NCBI GenBank assembly: GCA_015847255.1
Contig: JADLZK010005867.1
Location: forward strand, 90,922-154,921
DNA length: 64,000 nucleotides
Direction: 5' to 3'
DNA from: Hyparrhenia diplandra
Taxonomy: Eukaryota; Streptophyta; Magnoliopsida; Poales; Poaceae
Shown here: one piece after another, positions 46,301-58,577 of the stretch
Layout: every line of letters begins with the position of its first letter
Position numbering within the stretch: the first letter of the stretch is position 1
The notes under the pieces: model-generated
Database searches by the model: none
What the model saw: only the letters and a program-made list of their open reading frames with translations
Told to the model about the DNA's origin: nothing
Translations under genes and position numbers: made by a program

Positions 46301-49300
46301 GTTCGATTCTGCTCTAGAATGGAGGAACTTCTGTTGAAGAAAAATCAATTAATACTGGGGACTCCTTAGAGATCCACTCCCCAAAAAGGCATGTTTATTT
46401 GTGATTTTAGGAGAATTTCATATTTTTGGTTAGATAGACCTTTATATTCTGCTTATAACTTGACCAACCACACGCAGTTGTATGGTACTTGAACAAAAAC
46501 TAAGAGCAGTGATAGTTCAGTAATCTCTTTTAGTGCTAACTATTGTGATCATGCATACTTTACTGTAATCCACAAGCTTTTTCTGTGCTACATTTACTTT
46601 CCGTTGAATAGTTTATATCATCTGTGGTATGGCCCATGTTTGTTGTGGCACGATAACCATGCATGTTGAATTCCTTCTAAAATTAATGCATGGGCCAGGT
46701 GAGCAATCACCAATGTTGTGTTGTAATTGTGTCAAAGTTTCATCTTACCCGTTTCATTATTTAGACTTGCCAATAATAACTTTGATAGTCATTCTGGATG
46801 AACTCTGCTTATATATGTGGACATTTGGTGAAAATACGGTTTTTCTATATACTAAAAATAATGGCCAAAATGCTGCAGGTTGAGAAATTAAAAGGTATTG
46901 GCGACTTCCCTTGCTAATTCATCCTCCAAGGCAGAGAAGCGTATTTTTGGATCACAGGTTTAGCTTTAACTTTTTCTGTAGCCATATTTTAAAAATCATT
47001 TGTTGATGCTTGCTAGAATCTTGAATCTTGTACAAACTAAGGACTCTGCTTTCCCTTTTTAGTTTATTATGTTTTTTTGGCAGATAGAATATTATTCTTC
47101 TAACATGTATGATTTTCTAGTACATATGGATTATTTTAGGAGATAATCATTAGAAAAAGGAACACCCATATTAGCAACATTTGACTATGCACACATCAAA
47201 CTTCAACTATATTAGTTGTGACAGTACAATCTGCATTCTGTGCATTTGTTTATATACTAGTTTAGCTCTTTTTCACTAAATCAGCATGATTGTCATTACG
47301 TACGCCCTAGTCTATGTGAAATCTGTTCACTAGTGAGTACACCATGAATACAAGTCATGTTGTTCACCCGCCACTATTGTAGATTTATGATTTTTTTCTG
47401 AATTTTTGTTTGGTGCATTTTTGGAACAAAGAAATTAATACAGAAACTATCCGTTGACCTTTCAAATTTTTGTTATTTCAGACGCCAGAAAGAAGAGGCT
47501 CTTAACTTTTCGTGCTAAAAAGGAGAATGAAGTGGTTGCTGTTGAGAAGGTAAGAATCCAAGCTCTCATGTAGAATTTGTCCGTAGCTCTTATATACTAT
47601 AAAAGGTCCCACATCACATAACGTAGAACTCTGACTGCATTTCCCTTCTAGCATATAATTATAGCTATGCAATCGTTGTAAGTTTTTTTGTTCCAATTTA
47701 TTTCATTGCATCTGATGGCTGCATGGAAAGCCATTCTGCGTAGCACAATGTACATGTATACATCTATAATATCTGTTGTACTTTGTAAAATAGATGTATA
47801 TGTAAGTTCTGATTTGTTGTATTCTCTGGTGTCACATGTTTTCTAATGTGTCTCGTGTAGGATTTGACTACTGAAATTTCTGCATTGGAGAAGCAAAGGG
47901 ATGAACTTGAGGCTCAATTGAAGAAGGTACCTTGTCTTGAGACCTCTGGAAGATTTTATTTTTCTGGTTTTTCTCCTGTCTCCTATATTTGTGAAAAGTC
48001 AAACGTTTGTTCTGATCTTGATTTCTTTCAATGTTTCATGATGGGCAGTCCGCTTCACTGAATGCTGCTGTTGGTCGACTCAAGCAGGCAGGGGAAGAGA
48101 GAGAGGACCAATTTCATGAAACAAACAACCAGATGATCTTTGTTTACAAGCGAAGGTGGGTACACTTTGCTGATTATCCTGTTTCAGTTTTTATTTTTTT
48201 GACTGAATATCCTGTTTCAGTTTTGATCCTGCTGTATGTGATGGAGTTGATGTTTATTATCTGTTTTTCAATATATTGATTGACTAGATATTTTGTTTTT
48301 CTTCATCAACTCAGGAGAATGACATAATAGAAATCTATTGACTCATGTAACACGGGCCTAGTGTAGTCAAGACTTGGGTAAATTTCATCACGAGGATACA
48401 TGGCAACTTCAGTCGTCATACAATGAACAGAAGGGAAAACAAAACGAAGTATGTAATCACTACAATTTCAACCCTTTTTGTCTATTATTATGCTTCTCAC
48501 CCTATTCTGAAGTTCTGATCAGAAATTGCATGATTCATTACTGTTGTGCTGAAGAAGTGAAGATTGTCTCAAAATAACATTTTTTTGCCTGATTCAGCTT
48601 TACTTTTTGTTTAGTGAGGAGCTGGAAAGATGCACAAGCAATTTTCTGAAGTTGACCAAGTGTCATCTTTCTTATTTCAAGGTTATTAGTTGGATATATG
48701 GTGTTCAAGCATTGTACTGTTGGGGTATATATTTGATCAGTTTCTCTTATGCATACTTTTTCTTGGGCAGGAAGTTCTTAGCCATCAATTGTGAGCAGTC
48801 CGCACATGCGTGGATAATTTGGCAGTCTTAAATTCTGGGTTGTTTACTTATTTATTCTTTGTAATGTCTTACATGTACTCTTCCTTTTTATAGAACAAAA
48901 ATAGAACTAATGGTTTTGGAATCTGTGATCTGAACCAAACTTTATAGGGAGGAGTCAATAGAACATGGAGAGATGATGAGATTTCTGAGAAGACAAGTCC
49001 TAAAGTCGAGGAGGAATATTTGGAAACTGAAAAGAAGGTTCCTTTTTAGTATCTAGCATTGATATTACACCTGAACTCTTAACTAGATGGTGTATTATAA
49101 TTCATGCTATGAACATATGTAGCCTATTCAGCTTTTTTATAGAGTGGATAGCTAGTTGACAATGCTCCCACATTTTCAGATCGTAATTGCCTTCAGCATT
49201 GTAGATCGCATGAAGAAGATGTTTTATTCTGAGCAAGGGGCTAATTCTAGGTACTTCTGACTCTTCTCATCTTTAGTTACTGAGTCTCTTTTTCGTGCTT

Positions 49301-49720
49301 TAGCGATCCCTGCAGTTGGACAAACCACCTTTCCCTCTCAATTTTCAGGCAAGATGATGCAGAGGTCAGGACCTTATTTTTCTGAAATTGAGAAACTGAG
49401 GGAAGTATTTGAGTCTGTAGAAAGGCCGACGCTAGATATTGAAGTCCGCAAGGCAAAAGGAACCAATGAAGGACAAGTCTGGATCTAGTCGCTCAACCAA
49501 AAGACAAATCTGAAGCGAGTCATTTCACCTGTTCAGGCACCCTCTTCACCCAAAGATGTGCCTGTCGACTCTCCTAAATCTCCAGCGAAATCTGAGCAGA
49601 TGCTGGACACAGATTCAGAGCTTGCAAAGTTAGAATTAGAATTGAAAAGTTAATAAAGACCATGAGGAGATGAGCGGTTGGGGACGGCTGGCCGAACTTG
49701 AAGAGGAGTTGATGCGCTGA
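43348..49720 (+). CDS. SMC-like coiled-coil protein (At5g13560-type), many frame breaks
   Basis: Exons are recognisable at about 43348-43500 (MSSWLRSAVNKAVEAGN, DAVAHHAGQAVAEGAKII), 43943-44160 (QNYKSVKQTVKRLEEVAVSS, VLRRWLRALQEVEAEVG), 44321-44415, 44577-44630, 45074-45142 (VKREELLQFTQSAISGLKRN), 45619-45730, 46277-46390, 46880-46959, 47482-47550, 47862-47927 (DLTTEISALEKQRDELEAQL), 48050-48153, 48315-48450, 48616-48682, 48771-48839, 48950-49038, 49182-49251 and 49350-49720 (EIEKLREVFESVERPTLDIE, ending AELEEELMR). The family is a plant-specific protein often labelled structural maintenance of chromosomes, but it has no ATPase head; its function is not established. The exon expected between 44640 and 45073 is not found. 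At least a dozen 1-bp breaks occur, many in homopolymers (44016-44019, 46340-46344, 46894-46895, 47517-47520, 49377-49381). It is either a decaying copy or badly sequenced; exon borders are approximate. Confidence 0.75.
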
Positions 49721-52035
49721 CATATCTAAAATCCAAACAGTCCAAAATAAGCATCGCCTCGTCTGACATCTGTGAATGCATGGCGCCCAGCTTTCCATGT
49801 GCTGGCGTTTTCTGAAAATTTGTACATACTTTTAATTGTTGAATGGCACATACTGTTGTTTCATTGTGATCCAGCGGGCATTTCTATATATTATACTCAC
49901 TGCATGAGAGGTAGAGAACTGGATATTATCACACTGTACACCGACAAGGCATTAGCTTATTTGTTTGTTCTTACCTTGTACAACACAAAATTAAGTGTGA
50001 TTGCTTTCTATAGGATAGCCTCTGTACTTCAAAGTCCAAATTATGTGATATTGGCTTCTAGATGGGGATAGCCTGCATGTACGAAAGTCACTGCCATATT
50101 AAGTGAAAATAACCTGGAAATTTGTACATAATTATGTTCCTTTTTAGCTCATGTCACTTCCTGCATAACCATCATGACCAACATGTAGCTGTTACACCAA
50201 TGGTAAGGATTCAACTTCTTTACTAAAGACATATACAGCGAAGTCCAAAAATATACTTGTAGTGCTGAGGCAAAAGCCTAAGTCCTCGTAAAATAATGGA
50301 CCAGCCGTCAGCCTTTTGAACGAAGCACACGAACGCCTCCATTTCTTCAACATCCAGAACCAAGAGCTTTCCTGTCCATTATCCCCAGCCAAAAGACAAG
50401 ATCAAGCACGGAACAACCATTCCCGGCTGTAGCTTTTGTCGGCAAGCAAACATCTCCGGCAGCGGCGGTGGACAGCTGGCAGCCGTGGCATCCACTGTGA
50501 AAACAGCAGCCGACAGCCATGAAGCGTCCTGCGTACCCGTGCCGCGCCCCTCCTGCAGGCCGCTCGCGGGGTTAGAGCTGCAGGCCCACTCTGCCAGTGC
50601 CTGCACACCACGAGCGCTCACTCCACGGAGTCGTCGCCGTCCGAGCTGCCGGGCACCCAGCGGCCGACCTGGTTGCCTGCATTGGACCGCCTCCTCACCT
50701 CGACGGCACGGCACGTCGGCGTTTTTCTGACGCTCTGATATATCTCCCCGTGTTTCAGCAGGCAATTGATGCTCGTCAGCTGACATTGTCTCTGATTGCA
50801 GGACGACTTCGGCCGGCGAGGATCCGGACACGTGGCCAAGCTCGTCCACTGCCGGTTCGCTATTGCAGAGGTCGCCGATAAGTTCCTTCCCGTCAGTAGT
50901 CAAATTTAATAGAGCCACGCCAACTCGATCAATCTCAGCAAGAAGTTCCAACATGCCCCTCAAAATTTTCAGGTATGATTTGTGGGCTGGTTAGAGGGAG
51001 CCCCTTCCAGAAATTCTGATTTGTGGGCCTTAATTCTGATTTGTGGCCTTACCCTGGTTTTTCCAGAAATTCTGATTTGTGGGCCTTAATTCTGATTTGT
51101 GGGCCTTACCCTGGTTAGAGTGGAGCCCTTCCAGAAATTCTCGTCAACCGTAGTGTATCAGAGGGGTTTGGAAATAGAGCTGTTCGGCTGACAGTAGAGA
51201 AAGACGCCAAGCTAAATGATTCTCTATGAAAAATACTCATCGACGTAAGATCGTAGAGGGTATTGGAAATAGAGCTGTTCAGAGAGGGTTTGGAAATAGA
51301 GCCGTCTCTGGCCGACAGCTGAAAAGAAAAGCATCACTGCGCATGACATTCACGGTGATACTAATCGACGCCTCGCACTATTCTACGGCATAAATTACTA
51401 GCGATGCTAGACGGACCGAAGCCATAGCAAACAGGCCATAAGTTTTTCAACCAGCAATTGACGCGCCTCGGTATAACCTCATCAGCTGCGCTCATGCCCC
51501 AAGCGCAAAGATGACTTCAAAACGCCCGCCCACAGCCAACTTTTTATACGTCTCTGGGGACGCACGTTCGCTAACATAGGCGATGTGGTACTAAAACGGA
51601 ACCAAACTACGGTACTACTGCTATCCGTCGAGCTGCCGATTTCGGGCTTTTCCTCTTCTATTTTACGCACTGCTAATCATGGGCCCAGTAGCGAGATTCA
51701 CATCGGCCTTAACTTGTAGTAAGCCACTATTTTAGAACCGTGAACGCTTCCACACTATTTTAGAACCATGAGTATATACGTATCATAATAACTTCCATAA
51801 ATAACCACCTTCTGAAAACACGTATCTGGGTAAACTAAGTAGAGTAGTACACTACTTGTAGCTAGTAATAATAATACATCAAGTTTTGTATGCAACTAAT
51901 TGTTGCACCAAAACAACACACACATCGACCTCAATTGCACTCGTGCACTTGCCGCTCCTTAAACACTGCAGCCATCATACGTGTCATACATCACACGAGG
52001 AACAGAGTGAACTGGAGCACACGGTCTCAATCCCA
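49721..52035. other. Interval without a recognisable gene
   Basis: A GC-rich patch at 50400-50960 has an open frame on the minus strand (195 codons, MRGMLELLAEIDRVGVALLN at its start), but I recognise no domain. It could be an exon of an unknown gene or a captured fragment. A repeat cluster lies at about 51007-51300. The rest is AT-rich. Confidence 0.4.
51007..51118. repeat. Short tandem repeat cluster
   Basis: CCAGAAATTCTGATTTGTGG recurs at 51007 and 51063 (period 56). Within each unit ATTCTGATTTGTGG(G)CCTT is itself repeated. A GGTTAGAG(T)GGAGCC phrase flanks the cluster on both sides. Confidence 0.8.
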
Positions 52036-53086
52036 TCAGTCTCGAGCAGCGCGCCAGACGCAACCACCCCCTCCAGGCCTCACCACAGCCACCTTAGCAA
52101 ACCCCTTCACCCCGACGTACTTCCCCGTGCCGCCGACGACGGCGAGGTGCGACTCGAGTCGACGGAGCGGTGCACGCCGAAGAAGCTGATGGTATCCTCG
52201 AACCCACCTTCCTTGAACATGGCGGTGATCGCCACCGTCTGGCTGACGCCTTCCTCCGAGCTGGCGATGTAGGAACTGCGCGCGTCCCAGCGCCGCGGAC
52301 CCAGCTCCGGCGCCTCCGTCAGCTCGTCGTCCACCACCGTCATGGTCCCGAACAGGAGCTTCTGTAGCGTCGTGCCCTGTGGTAGCCCACCGCCGGAGAA
52401 GATCGAGACGCCGCCGTGCCCGTTTGCCGGTGTTGCCGCTGGCGGTGCTGAGGGACTTGGCCGCGCTTGGTGGCGCCGCCGAGGCCAGTGAGGAACGGGA
52501 TGTTGTTGATGTCCATGGCGCTCGCCGCGCCCGGAGTTGACGTTCACGCCGCCGTTGAGTGGGAGTACCGCGCCGTTGGGACGCGCGAAGGGGAGTTGAG
52601 CTGTGACCGCCGCGTTGTCCACGATCCCGGCCACGATGCGCGCGCTGACGGGTTCGTGCCACCAGGATGTCGTGCATGCAGAGAACACCATCCCGTGGCC
52701 GTCTGCGCCGCCGGTTGCACCCGCCCCGCCCCGCCCCACAGGGATGGTGCTGGCTGCGAACGGAGCTGACGCTGGAGCGTCACCAGCTGCCGCCGCAATG
52801 GGGATGGCGGCATTGGTAGCGCACCGGCGCGTCAGCTGTCGCACCACTCCCGGCGCCGCCACACTGGCCCCTCCTGCCGCAGTCGGGATTGGGATGGCAG
52901 CGGCGCTGGGCGCCGCGGGCACGGTGCGATAGGGTGGCGCCGCGGCACCAGTGCTGTCGTCGTCGTCGTCGGAAGTCAGCTGGCGCGTGGGTCTCGCCGC
53001 GGTGGCGCTGGACGCGTAGCGAGGAGGGAGGAGGAGCAGTAGCAGGCGGAAGAGAGTGCGATGACTGCTTTTCTTGAAGACGCCAT
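52036..53086 (-). CDS. Dirigent protein, ESB1-like, with alanine/proline-rich N-terminal extension; frameshifted
   Basis: The start MASSRKAVIAL gives a secretory signal (continuing, across a break, FRLLLLLLPP). It is followed by an acidic DDDDDSTGAAAPPY stretch and an Ala/Pro-rich linker with two similar AAIPI segments and VVRQLTRRCATNA. The dirigent domain reads MHDILGG-like, ARIVAGIVDNAAVTAQLPFA, IFSGGGLPQGTTLQKLLFGT, VVDDELTEAPELG, SYIASSEEGVSQTVAITAMF, FEDTISFFGVHRSVDS and HLAVVGGTGKYVGVKGFAKV, ending at TGA 52036-52038. Dirigent proteins steer stereospecific coupling of monolignol radicals in the wall; ESB1-like members with extended linkers act in Casparian-strip lignin. At least five frame changes interrupt the written sequence (near 53055, 52665, 52645, 52500, 52280 and 52150). 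A TATA run lies upstream at 53219-53229. Single-exon layout and motif completeness favour a real gene with sequence errors. Confidence 0.8.
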
Positions 53087-53218
53087 TCGAGAGCGAGAGT
53101 CAGGCTCTCTGCTTTGTAGCTAGCCTCGTCCTGCTGCTGCTGCTGGTGAGACTGGTAGCACTCTGACTGAGCTGCGACTGTGATGGCTTGAGCCCAGCAA
53201 CATGTGTAGATCTCTCTC

Positions 53219-53229
53219 TATATATATAT
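53219..53229 (-). promoter_or_regulatory. Candidate TATA region of the dirigent gene
   Basis: TATATATATA run on the minus strand about 135 bases upstream of the start codon; core position uncertain. Confidence 0.45.
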
Positions 53230-53936
53230 GTATGCTTGAAATTGCATATGGAGATGTTGGTGGCTCATCGTGGGAAGTGGTTAGCGGTGTCATCCTCGTG
53301 GAGCGCTCACTTGCTCATCCGGACGAGACCAATGGTTTAGCTGCCCGCCACGTGTGAGAGTGCTCCGTAGCTTGAGTTTTCAGCGGTGACCAGTCAGCTG
53401 CTCCATCCTCTGTTGCCGCCCAGGAAGAAAAACGGAGGCCCAACAGCCCAGATTGGCCCCCAGATAGATGGATCGATTCCCGCTGGAGCGATCGGCCCAG
53501 GCTGCGGTCATCGATGAACGCAGTGACCGATACACGCCAGTCGTGGTCACCCACGACGTCCTGACTCTAGAAGACGCATTCTGAAACCTTTGTGCAAAGT
53601 GACTGATGCAGAGAACCTTTGCGTTTCTGTTGGTGTTGAATTCGTTTGAGAGGCGTTGAATTGATGAATCTCCACGGGCGCTCAAAGAAGGGCGGCGGCT
53701 CTCTACCCGGAGCCACGGTGAAAGGCACACTGAAAGCAAGCATTAGCACGCCGCTGTGCCACCGTCGGCTCAACCGGTGCCGGCCAGCAGCTGGATTTTG
53801 TGAAAGTCCACCTCCGCACGCCGCCGGCCCTGCCGTCTCGCGGCTGCGCGCGCTGTTGGCACGTGGCTGACCACGTCCACACGTCGTTGACTCCCGCGTG
53901 CGGCGGCTGCTCCCTGCTCGCTCACCCACCACCACC
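53230..53936. other. Divergent spacer, dirigent gene to S-domain kinase
   Basis: GC-moderate promoter-like DNA. I see no additional gene. Confidence 0.4.
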
Positions 53937-56610
53937 ATGTTCTGTCGTCGCTCTGCCCACCACCACCACCCTCGTCGTCGTCGTCGGTCTCCCTCGCTCT
54001 CCCTCGGCATGCCGACGCGATGGACACGTCTTCCTCGCCCGGCCAGGTGCTCGCCGGGAACGGCTTACGCTCGTGTCCAACAACAGCAAGTTCACGCTCG
54101 AAGCTTCTTCAAGGCTCCGCAACGGCGCCGGCTCGCGCCCGACAGGTAGGCCCGCACCTCGGCATGTGGTTCACCGCGGTGTTCCGGCGAGGCGGACTCA
54201 CGGTGGCTGTGGGTGGCCAACGGCGCCAGCCATCATCGACGCCGATCGCGCCGGGTCGCCGGAGCTCACGGTCTCCAAGGCGACGGCGACCTCACCGTCG
54301 TCAGCTAGCCGCAAGTCAGTGACATGGTCCGCTGCACAACACCACCACGGCCGCTGCACGAGCACCGCCACCACCGCCGCCGCCGTCACGCCGTGCTCCT
54401 GCGACAGCGGGAACCCTCGTCCTCCCTCGACGTCTCCAACTCAACGCTAACTCCACGCTGTGGCAGAGCGCTACGACCACCCGACCGACACGCTTGCTCC
54501 CGGGCGCCAAGCTTCGGGCTCAGCAAGGCCACGGGCGTGGGCACCCGCTCGTCTCCAGGCTGAGCGCGGCCGCGCGTCCGGAGCCGCGCTACTGCCTCGA
54601 GGAGCCGACCCCGGCGGCGCACCGCAGCTCGTCCTCAAGCTCTCGTGACGACGACGACGCGTCCGCCGTCGGTGTCCGTCACCTACTGCACCGGACGCGG
54701 CGCTGGAACGGCTGGGTACTTCAGCGGCATCCCGGAGCTCGCCGGCGACGTGCCCAACTTCCACACTCGCGTTCGTCGCGGCGCGGCGGGCCAAGAGTCA
54801 CCTCCAGTTCAGCGTGACCACGGGGGCGGCGGTGACGGCGCAGCTTCGTCACGACGTCACCGGGCAGAACAAGCACCAGGTGTGGCTCGGCGCGTCCAAG
54901 CGCTGGCTGACGCTCTACATGGGGCCTGAGGAGCGGTGCGACGTGTACGCCGCCACCAGTGGGCCGTTCACATCACGGTCTGCAGCTACACACCGCGGTG
55001 GAAGCCCTGCAGCCGCATGAAGGAGCTTCCCGGTGAGGGTCGCCGGTGTGGATCTTGGGAGCTTGAGGGTGATCGGAGACGGGAGGATGCGTCAGGAGAC
55101 GCTCCACTGGACTGTACCGCTGGTGGTAGCTGCAGTGGCGGCGGTGCGCGTCTTCCAGCCGATGGGTTCTTCTCCATGCCCGGCGTGGCGTTGCTACGGA
55201 CAACGGGCGTCCATTGCCAGAACGTGAGGAGCTCCAGGATGAATGCCTCGACGGCCTGCCTGCAGACAACTGCTCGTGCACTGCGTATTCCTATGGTGCC
55301 AGCCAGGGGTGCCTGGTTTGGGAGGACGGGTTGCTTTCGACGTCAAACAACCGCAGAGCAATGGCGGGGACTCTGTTTCTGGCGTCTGAAACTTCTATCT
55401 CCGTCTCGCTGCAAAGAGTGAATTTCGAGACATCAGGCAGGAGGAGCAAGAGGCGAGGGTGATCATCGGCGCCGTCACCGGCGCGCCTGCGCCGCTGCGC
55501 GCGGTCGCTGGTGCTGGCGATAGCATTGATCGTCCGGAGGAGGAAGAACGGTCGAGCGTGCCGCTTTCGGAGTGGTGGGCTCACGGGTTTCTCATGCAGA
55601 GAGCTGCGTTCTGCGACCAGAATTTCTCCGAAAAGCTCGGGCAAAGGCGGCGTCGGCTAAACCGTGCCTTCGGGCGCGGGCCAGCTGCGCGGCTCCACCG
55701 CAAACGTGCGCGGTGCGAGAGGCTGGACGACGACGTTTCCAGGGAGAGAAGCGGTTCAGAGCTGAAGTGAGCTCCATCGGCATCATCCAGCACGTCAGCA
55801 CTGGTGAGGCTGATGGGCTTCTGCTGCGAGCGACAGCCCGGTTCTCGTCTAATACGAGCACATGCCGAACCGGTCCCTCGACATCCACCTGTTCCAGAGC
55901 GGCTGCGCCGGCGGCGGCGGCGGCGGTGGTGTTCCTGGACTGGAGCACCCGGTACCAGGAATCGCCCATCGGCGTGGCGGAGAGCCTGTGGCGCCTCCGC
56001 GACGGCTGCCGAGAACGCATCATCCACTGCGACGTGAAGCCGGAGAACGTATCCTTCTAGGCGCGCGTCACCGTCGCTGAGGGTCCCGAAGATCGCCGAC
56101 TTCAGGATGGCCCGAAGTTCGTCACGGGAGTGGACTTCAGCCGTGTGCTCACCACGGTGAGGGGCTAAGGGCTACCTGGCGCCGGAGGTGGATCAGCGGC
56201 ACGGCCATCACGCCCAAAAGAGGTCGACGTGTACAGCTGCACGGCATGGTGCAGCGCTGATGCCGTGTCGGGGAGGGAGGAACACCGCCGGCGTGCGGTC
56301 GACCACCACCGACTCTGAAAAACGGCAACGGCGGCGACGCGCCGAGGGAGTGCGCGTGCGTTAACATGAAAGCCGCGAGGGAAGGCTCGTCAGCGCCGGG
56401 CGTCGTCAGCGTGAGCAGCCTGCTGGATGAGAGGCTCTCCGGCGGCGACGCCGATCTCGTGGAGGTGGAGAGGGCACCGCAGGGTGGCGTGCTGGTGGCA
56501 TCCGGGACGACGAAGGCTGACCGGCCGACCATGAGTAGTGGTTTCAGGTGCTGGAGGGCGCGTCTTGGACTGCCGACACGCCGCCGCTGCCGAGGTGGCT
56601 TGCGATCTAA
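53937..56610 (+). pseudogene. G-type lectin S-receptor-like Ser/Thr kinase, heavily frameshifted
   Basis: Pieces in the right order across all three frames: SPGQVLAGNG and LVSNNSKFTL (lectin N-terminus, about 54030-54100); SVTWSA, LDSGN, DHPTDTL (about 54320-54490); SGIPELAGDVPNFH (about 54720); GAAVTAQLRHDVTGQNKHQVW and RWLTLYMGPEERCDVYA (about 54820-54950); DNCSCTAYSYGASQGCLVWE (PAN/apple, about 55265-55325); and kinase parts VRLMGFCCERQPGSRL, MPNRSLDIHLFQS, FLDWSTRYQ, GCRERIIHCDVKPEN (HCD variant of HRD) and ADRPTMS, ending ADTPPLPRWLAI and TAA 56608-56610. The glycine-rich loop and DFG segment are blurred. Intact members are plasma-membrane receptors (At2g19130-like). There are dozens of indels, far more than in the neighbouring CrRLK1L gene, and the APE-to-subdomain XI part is compressed. 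I infer a pseudogene, possibly aggravated by sequencing error. Confidence 0.8.
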
Positions 56611-58577
56611 TCTTTGGGAGCACAGTCGTCAACAGAACAGAACAACAACTTGCTTCCAGACACGTCAACGACAGCACTGTTTCACTAGTGGATCACAGAA
56701 ATTAATATACTTGTTTTATTTTGCATCCAAAGAACGCTGTAACAGTTGGCCTTAGAAAAACGCAGTACTGTTGTATAGGAGTTGGGCTAGTGTTCTGTAC
56801 AAAAGGTGAAGTTCTTACAGCGTCTCCAGAAAGCCGATATAAGTCCCACCATTTTCGTTTTATTTCTTCATCAATGAACTCAAAACTGAAACGCTAAACT
56901 AAACGGCAAATCCTTGAGGGCGTGTTGGAACACGACCAAACCAAAGCAATGTGTTGACCCTGGGCATGTATATTTCTGTTCCACGAAACCATCCTAATTT
57001 GCAAGTATAACTCTGAATTTTTATTTTCTGAACAAATTTTAATTTTTAATGGCTATTACTCTTTATTTAACTAGCTTATCTCCACATAACATTATTTGAT
57101 ATATTCTATATTCCTATCCAAGGGTGGATCCTTGGCTTACTCTACAAATTTAACTAGCTTACTCTAAAGCTTGATCATAAGTGAACCACGTGTCAGCTCT
57201 TTGTTTACTACATGTAATAAATGATGCATTGCTTAACATGGTACTTGAAATATAAAACATGATGCTTGATGCTAATATGCATGGAAAGATTAACAACTTG
57301 AGAATAACTTTCATACTTGATAAAGTTGTAAAGCCCAACAAAACTATGTTCAACTACTCATAGAACAACACAATTTACTTGACAACAGCTACTTAGCATT
57401 ACATTTTAGGTTACATCAAGTTTAACTTACTAATTACTTGCGTTATTCTCATAAAGAAATGGCTCACAAAGATTCCTTAATTACATGTTAAACATGAGCT
57501 CAAACGAATTAAATAACATGCGAGGAACATCATCATGTTTTCGCGTATTGTCCCAAGGTCATCAACCAATCTCAAAATCGCACACAAAACCTAAGTCATT
57601 AGTACTCGCTAGCATACTTGATTTATTAATTAATAATTTAAAAGCGCAAATTAAGAAAGATAAAACCAACTTTGTCGAAAGCTGAGGCTCAAGATGTAGA
57701 ATCGCTACATCATAAAAATAGTGGCGAAAACAAATTTTCAAAAGTTTTGAACATTTTATTTTAAGCCTATATAAAATCACATGAAGGAGTTGCATTTATT
57801 AATTAAAAAGAGGTAATTTTTAAACATGCAAAAAGTACCCAAAATTCAAGTTTTATATTTTAGAGTCAGATATCAAACCATAAAAGGCTACCCACATTTA
57901 GATTTTTGTCGCATGCTATTTATTTTTCAATGCATTATTCAAAAATCAGCACTATTCAATAACAAGCAGCCAGCCTTAGTAGCGTTTTAGTCGCAAGCTA
58001 GTGGGGGTAGAGACTCACTCAGCACTATTTCACATAAATGTTAAATTCGATAAAAGATTTTTGAAAAAGAAGAGCCCTCGGGCCCAAAAGTGGCCTGTTC
58101 ACTGGCCCACTTTCTACGCGAACATCAGGCCGGCCCAGGGCTGCCGTAGTGGCACATGCCTACATACCTGATTCTGTGGCAAACTGATTCGGAGAAGCTT
58201 AGCTTGTTACACGCATTTGCTTTCTCAATGTTTAACCGATTAGGTTCTCTCTGACTGCGTGCAATGTAATATTGGTCCATACATGTGACATCTGCCTATC
58301 GGTAATGTTGCGCTAGCTGGAGATTCGTTACGTTGGTTCAATGAATCTGAATTGAGGTTAGCTGGATTAATTTAGGTGAACACAGCTACCGAATCTTGAG
58401 TTATATATCTACTTATGTTAGCCAAGTGTACAGCTAAATTAGTAATTTGTTAATCCCACCTTGTAGTAGATGCACACAAGTAGTCATAGATAGCATTTGC
58501 AGCTGCGGTTATACAGCACAACAGCAGCAGATACACACCAAAGCAGGTACGGGTGAGGTGATAGCGATAGAGCAGCA
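56611..58577. other. AT-rich intergenic interval
   Basis: No coding or RNA gene is recognised. From 57000 the composition is strongly AT-rich, with short frames only. Confidence 0.5.
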
